14,501 nucleotides of DNA from NCBI GenBank assembly GCA_023458595.1, contig JAEWYT010000063.1, positions 1 to 14,501 on the forward strand, in the 5' to 3' direction. This document shows positions 7,211 through 12,271 of the stretch, in pieces. The stretch comes from Pseudomonadota bacterium (GTDB taxonomy: Bacteria > Pseudomonadota > Alphaproteobacteria > Rhizobiales > Tepidamorphaceae). The first letter of the stretch is position 1; each line of letters opens with the position of its first letter. Under the pieces are notes generated by a model, which saw only the letters and a program-made list of their open reading frames with translations, made no database searches and had not been told where the DNA came from. A program made the position numbers and the translations under genes.

Positions 7211-7960
7211 ATGAAGGTTCTGGTGCCCGTCAAGCGGGTGGTCGACTACAACGTCAAGATCCGCGTGAAGGCGGACGGCTCGGGCGTCGAGTTGGCCAAC
7301 GTGAAGATGTCGATGAATCCCTTCGACGAAATCGCCGTCGAGGAAGCGATCCGGCTCAAGGAAAAAGGCAAGGCCAGCGAGATCGTGGCCGTGTCGATCG
7401 GCCCGGCCCAGGCCGCCGAGACGATCCGTACAGCCCTTGCCATGGGCGCCGACCGCGGCATCCTGGTGAAGTCGGACACGCCCGTCGAGCCGCTCGCGGT
7501 CGCCAAGATCCTGAAGGGCATCGTCGAGGCCGAGCAGCCCGGCCTCGTCATCCTCGGCAAGCAGGCGATCGACGACGACGCCAACCAGACCGGCCAGATG
7601 CTCGCCGCCCTCCTCGGCTGGCCGCAGGGCACCTTCGCCTCCAAGATCGAGATCGGCGACGGCTCGATGACCGTCGTGCGCGAGGTCGACGGCGGCCTGC
7701 AGACGGTGAAGCTGAACGCCCCGGCGATCGTCACCACGGACCTGCGCCTCAACGAGCCGCGCTACGCTTCGCTGCCCAACATCATGAAGGCCAAGAAGAA
7801 GCCGATCGACGAGAAGACGCCCGGCGACTACGGCGTCGACGTCGCCCCGCGGCTCCAGGTTCTCAAGACCACCGAGCCGCCGGGGCGCAAGGCCGGCGTC
7901 AAGGTTGGGTCGGTCGCGGAACTCGTGGACAAGCTGAAGAACGAGGCGGGGGTTATCTGA
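7211..7960 (+). CDS. etfB: Electron transfer flavoprotein subunit beta
   Basis: The 249-residue protein is full length for EtfB. The N-terminus M-K-V-L-V-P-V-K-R-V-V-D-Y-N is the family's opening strand. Then follow M-S-M-N-P-F-D-E-I-A-V-E-E-A, the AMP-binding segment G-K-Q-A-I-D-D-D-x-N-Q-T-G, and the recognition-loop motif R-Y-A-S-L-P-N-I-M-K-A-K-K-K, which contacts partner dehydrogenases. With EtfA it forms the FAD- and AMP-containing heterodimer that takes electrons from acyl-CoA dehydrogenases and passes them to ETF:quinone oxidoreductase. The ATG at 7211 is preferred to an in-frame TTG three codons upstream, because GAGGGA lies 10 bases before it and family N-termini begin M-K-V-L. Its stop overlaps the etfA start by one base (TGATG), a sign of translational coupling. 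Confidence 0.97.
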   Translation: MKVLVPVKRVVDYNVKIRVKADGSGVELANVKMSMNPFDEIAVEEAIRLKEKGKASEIVAVSIGPAQAAETIRTALAMGADRGILVKSDTPVEPLAVAKILKGIVEAEQPGLVILGKQAIDDDANQTGQMLAALLGWPQGTFASKIEIGDGSMTVVREVDGGLQTVKLNAPAIVTTDLRLNEPRYASLPNIMKAKKKPIDEKTPGDYGVDVAPRLQVLKTTEPPGRKAGVKVGSVAELVDKLKNEAGVI

Positions 7961-8904
7961 TGGCTATTCTTCTTATCGCCGAACACGACAATTCGGATCT
8001 GAAGGACCTTACCGCCAAGGCCATGAGCGCGGCGCAGGCGATGGGCCCCGACGTCGACGTCCTGGTGGCCGGCCAGGGCTGCGCCGCCGTCGCCGACCAG
8101 GCTGCCAAGCTCGCCGGCACCCGCAAGGTGCTGCTCGCCGAGGCCCCGGCACTGCAGCATCGCCTCGCCGAGCCGATGGCCGCCCTGGTGGTATCGCTCG
8201 CGGCCGGCTACGACGGCATCGTCGCCGCGGCGACCGCCGGCGCCAAGAACTACATGCCGCGGGTCGCCGCCCTTCTCGACGTGATGCAGGTCTCCGAGAT
8301 CACCGCCGTCGAGGGTCCCGACACCTTCGAGCGGCCGATCTACGCCGGCAACGCCATCCAGGTGGTGAAGTCGACCGACCAGAAGAAGGTCGTCACCGTC
8401 CGCGCCACCGCGTTCCCGGCCGTCGAGATGACCGGCTCGGCTTCCGTCGGGGCCGCGAGCGTCCCGGATCTGCCGGCGATCTCCGAGTTCATCGGCGAGG
8501 AGCTGACCAAGTCCGACCGTCCCGAGCTGACCTCCGCCAAGATCGTCGTCTCCGGCGGCCGCGGCATGGGATCGCACGAGAACTTCGAGAAGGTGCTGAT
8601 GCCCGTCGCCGACAAGCTCGGCGCCGCGATCGGCGCGAGCCGCGCCGCCGTCGACGCCGGCTACATGTCGAACGACTACCAGGTCGGCCAGACCGGCAAG
8701 GTCGTCGCGCCGGAGCTCTACGTGGCGGTCGGCATCTCCGGCGCCATCCAGCATCTCGCCGGAATGAAGGACTCCAAGGTCATCGTCGCCATCAACAAGG
8801 ACGAGGAGGCGCCGATATTCCAGGTCGCCGACTACGGCCTCGTCGGCGATCTGTTCCAGGTCCTGCCGGAACTCGAGCAGGAGCTGGCGAAGATCGGCAA
8901 GTAG
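7960..8904 (+). CDS. etfA: Electron transfer flavoprotein subunit alpha
   Basis: The 314-residue protein has the usual EtfA length. The N-terminal domain starts M-A-I-L-L-I-A-E-H-D. The C-terminal FAD domain carries the family signature: V-S-G-G-R-G-M-G near 204, then G-A-S-R-A-A-V-D-A-G, the Q-V-G-Q-T-G-K-V-V-A-P flavin loop, and G-I-S-G-A-I-Q-H-L-A-G-M near 258, followed by I-N-K-D-E-E-A-P-I-F. It binds FAD and pairs with EtfB. An open frame continues far upstream (to 6952), but that part overlaps etfB and is spurious. The start at 7960 shares its A with the etfB stop codon. A strong stem-loop follows the stop, so etfBA probably ends there or is partly read through into the 3-hydroxyacyl-CoA dehydrogenase gene. 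Confidence 0.97.
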   Translation: MAILLIAEHDNSDLKDLTAKAMSAAQAMGPDVDVLVAGQGCAAVADQAAKLAGTRKVLLAEAPALQHRLAEPMAALVVSLAAGYDGIVAAATAGAKNYMPRVAALLDVMQVSEITAVEGPDTFERPIYAGNAIQVVKSTDQKKVVTVRATAFPAVEMTGSASVGAASVPDLPAISEFIGEELTKSDRPELTSAKIVVSGGRGMGSHENFEKVLMPVADKLGAAIGASRAAVDAGYMSNDYQVGQTGKVVAPELYVAVGISGAIQHLAGMKDSKVIVAINKDEEAPIFQVADYGLVGDLFQVLPELEQELAKIGK

Positions 8905-8913
8905 CGATCGGGC

Positions 8914-8943
8914 CCTGGCCGGCCCCTTGGCCGGCCGGGCTTT
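8914..8943 (+). terminator. Stem-loop after etfA, probable intrinsic terminator
   Basis: An 11-pair stem with one G-U pair joins 8914-8924 and 8929-8939, closed by the tetraloop CCTT; it begins 10 bases after the etfA stop. Only a short T-run (TTT at 8941-8943) follows, so termination may be partial. The right arm repeats the 13-mer of the hairpin before etfB (7077-7089). Confidence 0.6.
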
Positions 8944-9035
8944 CCGGCCACGGGTGCAATGCAGCATGATAGTACTTCACGTTGCCCGCCGAACGTGATA
9001 GCTCGTGCACGGCAGTTTGACGGAGTGACGCGAGC

Positions 9036-9932
9036 GTGACAGACGGTACGGCAGGCATAACGATCCGCTCGGTCGGCGTAATCGGCGCCGGCCAGATGGG
9101 CAACGGCATCGCGCATGTCTGCGCCCTCGGCGGTTTCGACGTGAAGCTCTACGACATCAATGTCGAGCGGATCGAATCCGGGCTCGCGACCATCAACGGC
9201 AACATGGCGCGCCAGGTCGGCTCCGGCCGCATTTCCGAGGAGGAGCGACAGGCAGCACTCGGCCGCATCTCCCCGAGCGCCGGCCTCGCGGATCTCGGCC
9301 AGGTGGACATCGTCATCGAGTCCGCCGTCGAGAACGAGAACGTCAAGCGCGACATCTACAAGCAGCTCTGCCCGCTCCTGAAGCCCGAGGCGCTGCTCTC
9401 CACCAACACCTCCTCGATCTCGATCACCCGGCTCGCCGCCTCGACGGACCGGCCGGAGCGCTTCATCGGCATCCACTTCATGAACCCGGTGCCGGTGATG
9501 GAGCTGGTCGAGCTCGTGCGCGGCATCGCGACCGAGGACGCGACCTTCGAGGCCGCCCGCGTGTTTGTCGAGAAGCTCGGCAAGACCATCGCGGTGTCGG
9601 AGGACTTCCCGGCCTTCATGGTCAATCGCATTCTCCTGCCGATGATCAACGAGGCGATCTACGTCCTCTACGAGGGGGTCGGCTCGGTCGAGGCGATCGA
9701 CACCGCGATGCGGCTCGGCGCACGTCACCCGATGGGGCCGCTGGAACTCGCCGATTTCATCGGCCTCGACACCTGCCTGTCGATCATGCAGGTCCTCTAC
9801 GAGGGCCTCGCCGACTCGAAATACCGGCCCTGCCCGCTTCTGGTGAAGTACGTCGAGGCCGGCTGGCTCGGCCGCAAGACGCAGCGCGGCTTCTACGACT
9901 ACCGCGGCGAGAAGCCGATCCCGACCCGCTGA
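9036..9932 (+). CDS. 3-hydroxybutyryl-CoA dehydrogenase (3-hydroxyacyl-CoA dehydrogenase family)
   Basis: The 298-residue single-function enzyme catalyses NAD(P)-dependent interconversion of 3-hydroxybutyryl-CoA and acetoacetyl-CoA, used in beta-oxidation and polyhydroxybutyrate metabolism. Visible motifs: Rossmann G17-A-G-Q-M-G22, N-T-S-S-I-S-I near 124-130, the catalytic His147 in G-I-H-F-M-N-P with Glu159 nearby, and Asn197 in F-M-V-N-R. The C-terminal dimerisation domain includes R-L-G-A-R-H-P-M-G-P-L-E-L-A-D-F-I-G-L-D. It starts with GTG at 9036, with GGAG at 9022-9025; the predicted N-terminus then has about ten residues before the first strand, slightly long but common. It lies 131 bases after etfA, the usual neighbourhood in this bacterial group, and fits functionally as a step next to acyl-CoA dehydrogenases that feed ETF. 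Confidence 0.95.
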   Translation: MTDGTAGITIRSVGVIGAGQMGNGIAHVCALGGFDVKLYDINVERIESGLATINGNMARQVGSGRISEEERQAALGRISPSAGLADLGQVDIVIESAVENENVKRDIYKQLCPLLKPEALLSTNTSSISITRLAASTDRPERFIGIHFMNPVPVMELVELVRGIATEDATFEAARVFVEKLGKTIAVSEDFPAFMVNRILLPMINEAIYVLYEGVGSVEAIDTAMRLGARHPMGPLELADFIGLDTCLSIMQVLYEGLADSKYRPCPLLVKYVEAGWLGRKTQRGFYDYRGEKPIPTR

Positions 9933-10195
9933 CGACCCTGCCGGCCATCGCCGCCTCGGGACGCGTGCGGCCGCATGCCGCAGGACCCGTGCCGGTCCGC
10001 CGGTTGTGATCTCAATCATATTTTAGGCCATGGAGGCTACGGTGCTGTCCGGGAAGCCGGGGTGCGCGCGGAGACGCGTTCGTCCGGTACCCCGACTTGG
10101 AAATCGGAGCGCCCGCGCGCACGGAATCGGTGCCGACGGGCCGCCCGGGAAATGGGGGATTTTAGCCGGAATCGCCTGATCGAATCGTCCGACTG
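9933..10195. other. Non-coding stretch with small hairpins and clustered GANTC sites
   Basis: No convincing gene lies here; the open frame from 9975 to 10199 has Arg/Ser/Gly-rich composition and no start signal. Two short stems follow the dehydrogenase gene: TGCGGC 9966-9971 with GCCGCA 9977-9982, and GGACC 9983-9987 with GGTCC 9994-9998. They may help end transcription although no T-run follows. Around 10050-10100 there is a CGCG-GAGA-CGCG stem-loop inside a GGGGT/ACCCC pair. GAATC (a GANTC site) occurs at 10124-10128, 10169-10173 and 10182-10186, just before the TTAA box of the next gene. A small RNA cannot be excluded. Confidence 0.35.
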
Positions 10196-10223
10196 TTAAC
10201 CGTTTCTTTAAATGTCCCGTTAA
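10196..10223 (+). promoter_or_regulatory. Triple TTAA box upstream of the first YjfB-like gene (copy A)
   Basis: TTAA occurs at 10196-10199, 10208-10211 and 10220-10223, an exact 12-base period. The 18 bases GTTAACCGTTTCTTTAAA starting at 10195 recur unchanged at 10622. It resembles the CtrA recognition sequence of alphaproteobacteria (TTAA-N7-TTAA, or TTAACC half sites), but the spacer is eight, not seven. The last TTAA starts 55 bases before the ATG. Binding by CtrA or another regulator is inference. Confidence 0.55.
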
Positions 10224-10274
10224 TCCGGCAGCGAGACACTCTGGCCGTTACTTGGTCTAGAGGCTCGCTACACG

Positions 10275-10478
10275 ATGGTATCTACGATCGCCGTATCGAT
10301 GCTGCTCGCCCGGCACCGGGCCGAGTTGGCTATGGCGTTCGCAGCCAAGATGCAGAACCCGGATCCGAAGGACGCGCAAGACCTGGTCAAAGCGGTCAAC
10401 GACACCGTCGCAGCGGTGGAACGCGAAGTGGACGAACTGGCCAGGAGCAGCGGTGGCTCCCTCGACATCACGGTCTGA
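10275..10478 (+). CDS. YjfB-like small protein (putative motility protein family), paralog 1
   Basis: The 67-residue protein has no signal peptide, no Cys, and reads as two amphipathic helices: Ala-rich residues 5-27 and 33-57, with P-D-P-K at the turn. It ends G-x-x-L-D-I-T-V. This size, Ala-rich helical make-up and the Leu-Asp-Ile-x-Val C-terminus resemble the YjfB family, called putative motility protein from its association with motility regulons; the role is not known. It matches paralog 2 at 33 of 67 positions in an ungapped alignment, including A-R-H near 12-14 and F-A-A-K-M-Q at 22-27. No clear ribosome site is seen (only GAGG at 10260-10263), so initiation may be weak. It has its own upstream TTAA box and probably its own transcript. 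Being a gene is firm from the paralogy; the family name is from memory. Confidence 0.8.
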   Translation: MVSTIAVSMLLARHRAELAMAFAAKMQNPDPKDAQDLVKAVNDTVAAVEREVDELARSSGGSLDITV

Positions 10479-10511
10479 ACTGTACTGCGAACGCCTATCG
10501 GGAGTTTAGGA

Positions 10512-10547
10512 CGCGCGGCCCTGCCCGGCCGGCGCGCATGATCGTTT
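10512..10547 (+). terminator. Possible terminator after YjfB-like gene 1
   Basis: GCGCGGCC (10513-10520) can pair with GGCC (10527-10530) plus GCGC (10532-10535), with one bulged G and a six-base loop; a T-rich tract with CGTTTCTT follows a few bases later (10544-10551). Together these resemble a weak intrinsic terminator separating gene 1 from gene 2. The rest of 10479-10622 shows no coding signal. Confidence 0.4.
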
Positions 10548-10622
10548 CTTGCCCGAATTCCTGTGTTTTTCCGCAATCCGCGGCGGCGAGCTTCCATCCG
10601 TAGCGGTCTCTGCCGAGCGACG

Positions 10623-10650
10623 TTAACCGTTTCTTTAAAGCTGCCGTTAA
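10623..10650 (+). promoter_or_regulatory. Triple TTAA box upstream of the second YjfB-like gene (copy B)
   Basis: TTAA occurs at 10623-10626, 10635-10638 and 10647-10650, with the same 12-base period as copy A. Identity continues as CCGTTAA, then a similar C-C-G-(G)-C-A-G-C and G-A-C-A-C. The last TTAA lies 54 bases before the ATG at 10701, against 55 in copy A. The shared layout shows that promoter and gene were duplicated together and that selection, or recent origin, kept the box. The same candidate regulators apply as for copy A. This box lies inside the open frame that runs upstream of gene 2, a further reason to reject that extension. Confidence 0.55.
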
Positions 10651-10700
10651 GCCGCAGCCGACACAATTTCCCGCGGGATCGACCGAAGGCGCAAAACGCG

Positions 10701-10904
10701 ATGGACCCGACTCTCGCAGTTTCCATCATGCTCGCCCGCCACAAGGCGGACGTCGCCCTGGCGTTCGCGGCCAAGATGCAGGACATCAACCCGAAGGCCG
10801 CCCGGCGCGTGCTCGAGGCCTTCCACGAAAGCGCGGATGAGCTGGAGCGTATCGCCGCAGAGGTCGCCAGGGGCACCGGCACGGAACTCGACATCACGGT
10901 CTGA
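10701..10904 (+). CDS. YjfB-like small protein (putative motility protein family), paralog 2
   Basis: The 67-residue protein starts at the ATG at 10701. The frame is open from 10563, but that extension covers the TTAA box and has no counterpart in paralogs 1 and 3; the 10701 start makes all three paralogs equal in length and aligns M-x-P-T. It is Ala-rich and helical, with A-R-H-K near 12-15, F-A-A-K-M-Q at 22-27 and I-N-P-K at the turn. The second helix contains E-S-A-D-E-L-E, also found in paralog 3 as Q-S-A-D-D-L, and the end is G-x-E-L-D-I-T-V. No Cys, no Trp, no membrane segment. A GAAGG (10685-10689) may serve as ribosome site. The shared tail suggests a functional C-terminal contact. 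Function unknown; family assignment as for paralog 1. Confidence 0.82.
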   Translation: MDPTLAVSIMLARHKADVALAFAAKMQDINPKAARRVLEAFHESADELERIAAEVARGTGTELDITV

Positions 10905-10944
10905 TCCGCGACAGGTCCCTGAAGCGCACTTAAGGAAAACTTAG

Positions 10945-10969
10945 GTGCCGGCCGCCACCATGGCGGCCG
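10945..10969 (+). promoter_or_regulatory. Hairpin in the leader of YjfB-like gene 3
   Basis: A perfect nine-pair stem joins 10949-10957 and 10961-10969 with the three-base loop CCA. It sits 30 bases before the ATG at 10999, after a TTAA/TTAG pair (10930-10933 and 10941-10944) whose 11-base period fits the CtrA pattern TTAA-N7-TTAA except for the last base. It could end transcription from gene 2 or affect translation of gene 3; no T-run follows. Confidence 0.4.
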
Positions 10970-10998
10970 CCGACACGGGATCAGATCCTGAGGAAACC

Positions 10999-11202
10999 AT
11001 GGAACCGACCGCCATCGCCGCCGTCTACGCGGGCGCCAGTGCCGCGAAGGTGCAGACCGCCGCGGCGATGAAAATGCTCAAGATGAACGCGGAAGCGGGC
11101 CAAACGCTGGTCGCCATGCTCGAGCAGAGCGCCGACGACCTCGCGCAGGTCGCCAGGGAAGCAGCCGCAGGCATCGGCGAAAACCTCGACCTGACGGTCT
11201 GA
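10999..11202 (+). CDS. YjfB-like small protein (putative motility protein family), paralog 3
   Basis: This 67-residue protein, from the ATG at 10999, is the most diverged of the three: about 24 of 67 ungapped matches to paralog 2. It keeps M-x-P-T at the start, K-M near 25-26, the S-A-D-D-L segment near 44-48, and the terminal G-E-N-L-D-L-T-V, where Leu replaces the Ile of the other two. The first helix is unusually rich in Ala and lacks the A-R-H motif. In-frame upstream starts exist (GTG at 10945, ATG at 10960), but GAGGAAA directly before 10999 and the equal length of the paralogs decide the start. Its leader holds a hairpin and a CtrA-like TTAA/TTAG pair. It lies 94 bases after gene 2 and 67 bases before the 93-residue orphan, so the genes may share some transcripts. 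Function unknown. Confidence 0.8.
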   Translation: MEPTAIAAVYAGASAAKVQTAAAMKMLKMNAEAGQTLVAMLEQSADDLAQVAREAAAGIGENLDLTV

Positions 11203-11225
11203 AGGTCCCACGCATACCCAATTCG

Positions 11226-11231
11226 TTAACC
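11226..11231 (+). promoter_or_regulatory. Single TTAACC half site before the 93-residue gene
   Basis: GTTAACCC at 11225-11232 contains TTAACC, the same half site that opens both triple TTAA boxes, 44 bases before the ATG at 11270. No second TTAA lies at 11 or 12 bases. A single hexamer may be chance; its place in the same cluster is the only support. Confidence 0.3.
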
Positions 11232-11269
11232 CGGTTCTGGCAGCCTCGCCCGCGAGAGGAGGCGATCCG

Positions 11270-11551
11270 ATGGCCATCGGCGGAAAATTCTATCTCTCGA
11301 GCCTGTCGAACCCCACGAAGAAGTTCAACTACGGCTCGCAGATGAACAAGCAGGCGGTCAAGCAGGGCGCCGAGACGGCCAATGCCTATGCCACGTCGCT
11401 CTTCTCCATCTACAGCTCGGCCGGCGACGAGTACGTCTCGCTTTCCTTCCAGACGGCGGTCGACCGCGTCCAGGAACAGGTGAATGCCAAGAACGCGGAG
11501 CTCCAGAAGGCCGCCGAAAGCTTCAACAGCATCACGGAACTGTTCGCCTGA
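11270..11551 (+). CDS. 93-residue protein of unknown function
   Basis: I do not recognise this protein. It has 93 residues, no Cys, no Trp, no signal peptide and no membrane segment. The N-terminal third is polar and basic with several aromatics (F-Y-L-S-S-L, K-K-F-N-Y-G). The central part is Ala/Ser/Tyr-rich (N-A-Y-A-T-S-L-F-S-I-Y-S-S-A). The C-terminal 45 residues look like one long amphipathic helix with heptad-like spacing (V-D-R-V-Q-E-Q-V-N-A-K-N-A-E-L), suggesting a coiled coil or oligomer. The strong ribosome site GAGAGGAGG (11254-11262) predicts good expression. It follows the three YjfB-like genes and ends nine bases before the convergent tlpA stop. A secreted or surface-structure role is possible but only a guess. 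Confidence 0.72.
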   Translation: MAIGGKFYLSSLSNPTKKFNYGSQMNKQAVKQGAETANAYATSLFSIYSSAGDEYVSLSFQTAVDRVQEQVNAKNAELQKAAESFNSITELFA

Positions 11552-11560
11552 ATCGGCCGC

Positions 11561-12217
11561 CTACTGCGGCATATCGCCCATCAGCGCCCCGACGACCGCC
11601 TTCGCCTCCTCCGAATCCCACTGCGCCGGCCCGGCCATATGGGCGATCTCGCAGCCGTTGCCGTCGATCAGCAGCGTCGTCGGCAGTCCGAACGCCTTTC
11701 CGGCCTTCTTCAACTCCCGGAAGACGCCGGTGGTGTGGTCGGCATAGTAGGCGAGCCCGCTGACATTCACCTCCTCCAGGAACTTCTTCGGCTTGGTGTC
11801 GTCGCCGGTGTCGATGTTGATGGCGACCACCTCGAACCCCGGTCCGCCAAGCGCCTTCTGCAGGTTGTCGAGCGCCGGCATCTCGTGGCGGCAGGGCGCG
11901 CACCAGGTCGCCCAGAGGTTGAGCAGCACCGCCCGTCCCTTCCAGTCCGACAGTTTCCGGTCCGCGCCGGCACCGTCGACGAAGGTCAGATCCGGCGCGG
12001 GTTTCGGCGTTTCACCGACGATCAGCGCGGCGACCTCGCCGGTCGCGAGCTTGTCGACCGCCCTGGCGAGATCGCTCGAACTCGCGCAAATCCCGGCCTC
12101 GCCGTTGCCTTCCTGCCCGACGATCCCGTATATCCCGGCGGCACCGATCGCGACGGCGGCAATCACAGCGCCGATCAGGACGATGCGCCCGCGGCCGGAA
12201 GATTTCGTCTGGTCCAT
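11561..12217 (-). CDS. tlpA: TlpA-type membrane-anchored thiol:disulfide oxidoreductase
   Basis: The 218-residue protein has a short basic N-terminus, one membrane helix (about 12-34) that anchors it with the thioredoxin domain in the periplasm, and the active site W105-C-A-P-C109-R. The conserved cis-proline is Pro179 in G-L-P-T-T. Two further Cys, Cys44 and Cys189, match the structural disulfide known in Bradyrhizobium TlpA, which links the N-terminal extension to the domain. That protein reduces the cytochrome oxidase copper-site partners (ScoI, CoxB) and is needed for aa3 oxidase assembly; the same job is inferred here. The frame is open upstream to 12397, but that part overlaps argH; the ATG at 12217 with AAGGA upstream gives the normal topology. 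Divergent from argH with a 54-base gap. Confidence 0.92.
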   Translation of the reverse strand: MDQTKSSGRGRIVLIGAVIAAVAIGAAGIYGIVGQEGNGEAGICASSSDLARAVDKLATGEVAALIVGETPKPAPDLTFVDGAGADRKLSDWKGRAVLLNLWATWCAPCRHEMPALDNLQKALGGPGFEVVAINIDTGDDTKPKKFLEEVNVSGLAYYADHTTGVFRELKKAGKAFGLPTTLLIDGNGCEIAHMAGPAQWDSEEAKAVVGALMGDMPQ

Positions 12218-12271
12218 CGTGTTCACTTTGTCCTTAGCCGGCACCGGGGTCGGGCCCCGGGGAGAGAAGCC
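12218..12271. promoter_or_regulatory. Divergent tlpA-argH intergenic region with hairpin
   Basis: Fifty-four bases separate the start codons, so both promoters must lie here or inside the opposite gene. A six-pair stem CCGGGG (12244-12249) with CCCCGG (12255-12260) lies directly before the argH ribosome site (GGAGAG, 12261-12266) and could affect argH translation. The tlpA ribosome site AAGGA lies on the other strand near 12232-12236. No -35/-10 pair was recognised. Confidence 0.35.

Noticed and set aside
6952..7959. Long open frame joined in frame to etfA
   Set aside because: It overlaps etfB completely and reads as Arg/Gly-rich shadow; EtfA homology starts exactly at 7960.
9975..10199. 74-codon open frame between the dehydrogenase and the first YjfB-like gene
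   Set aside because: No ribosome site, Arg/Ser/Gly-biased composition, and it runs into the TTAA regulatory box.
10563..10700. 46-codon N-terminal extension of YjfB-like paralog 2
   Set aside because: It covers the duplicated TTAA box, and neither paralog has a counterpart; the 10701 start gives equal lengths.
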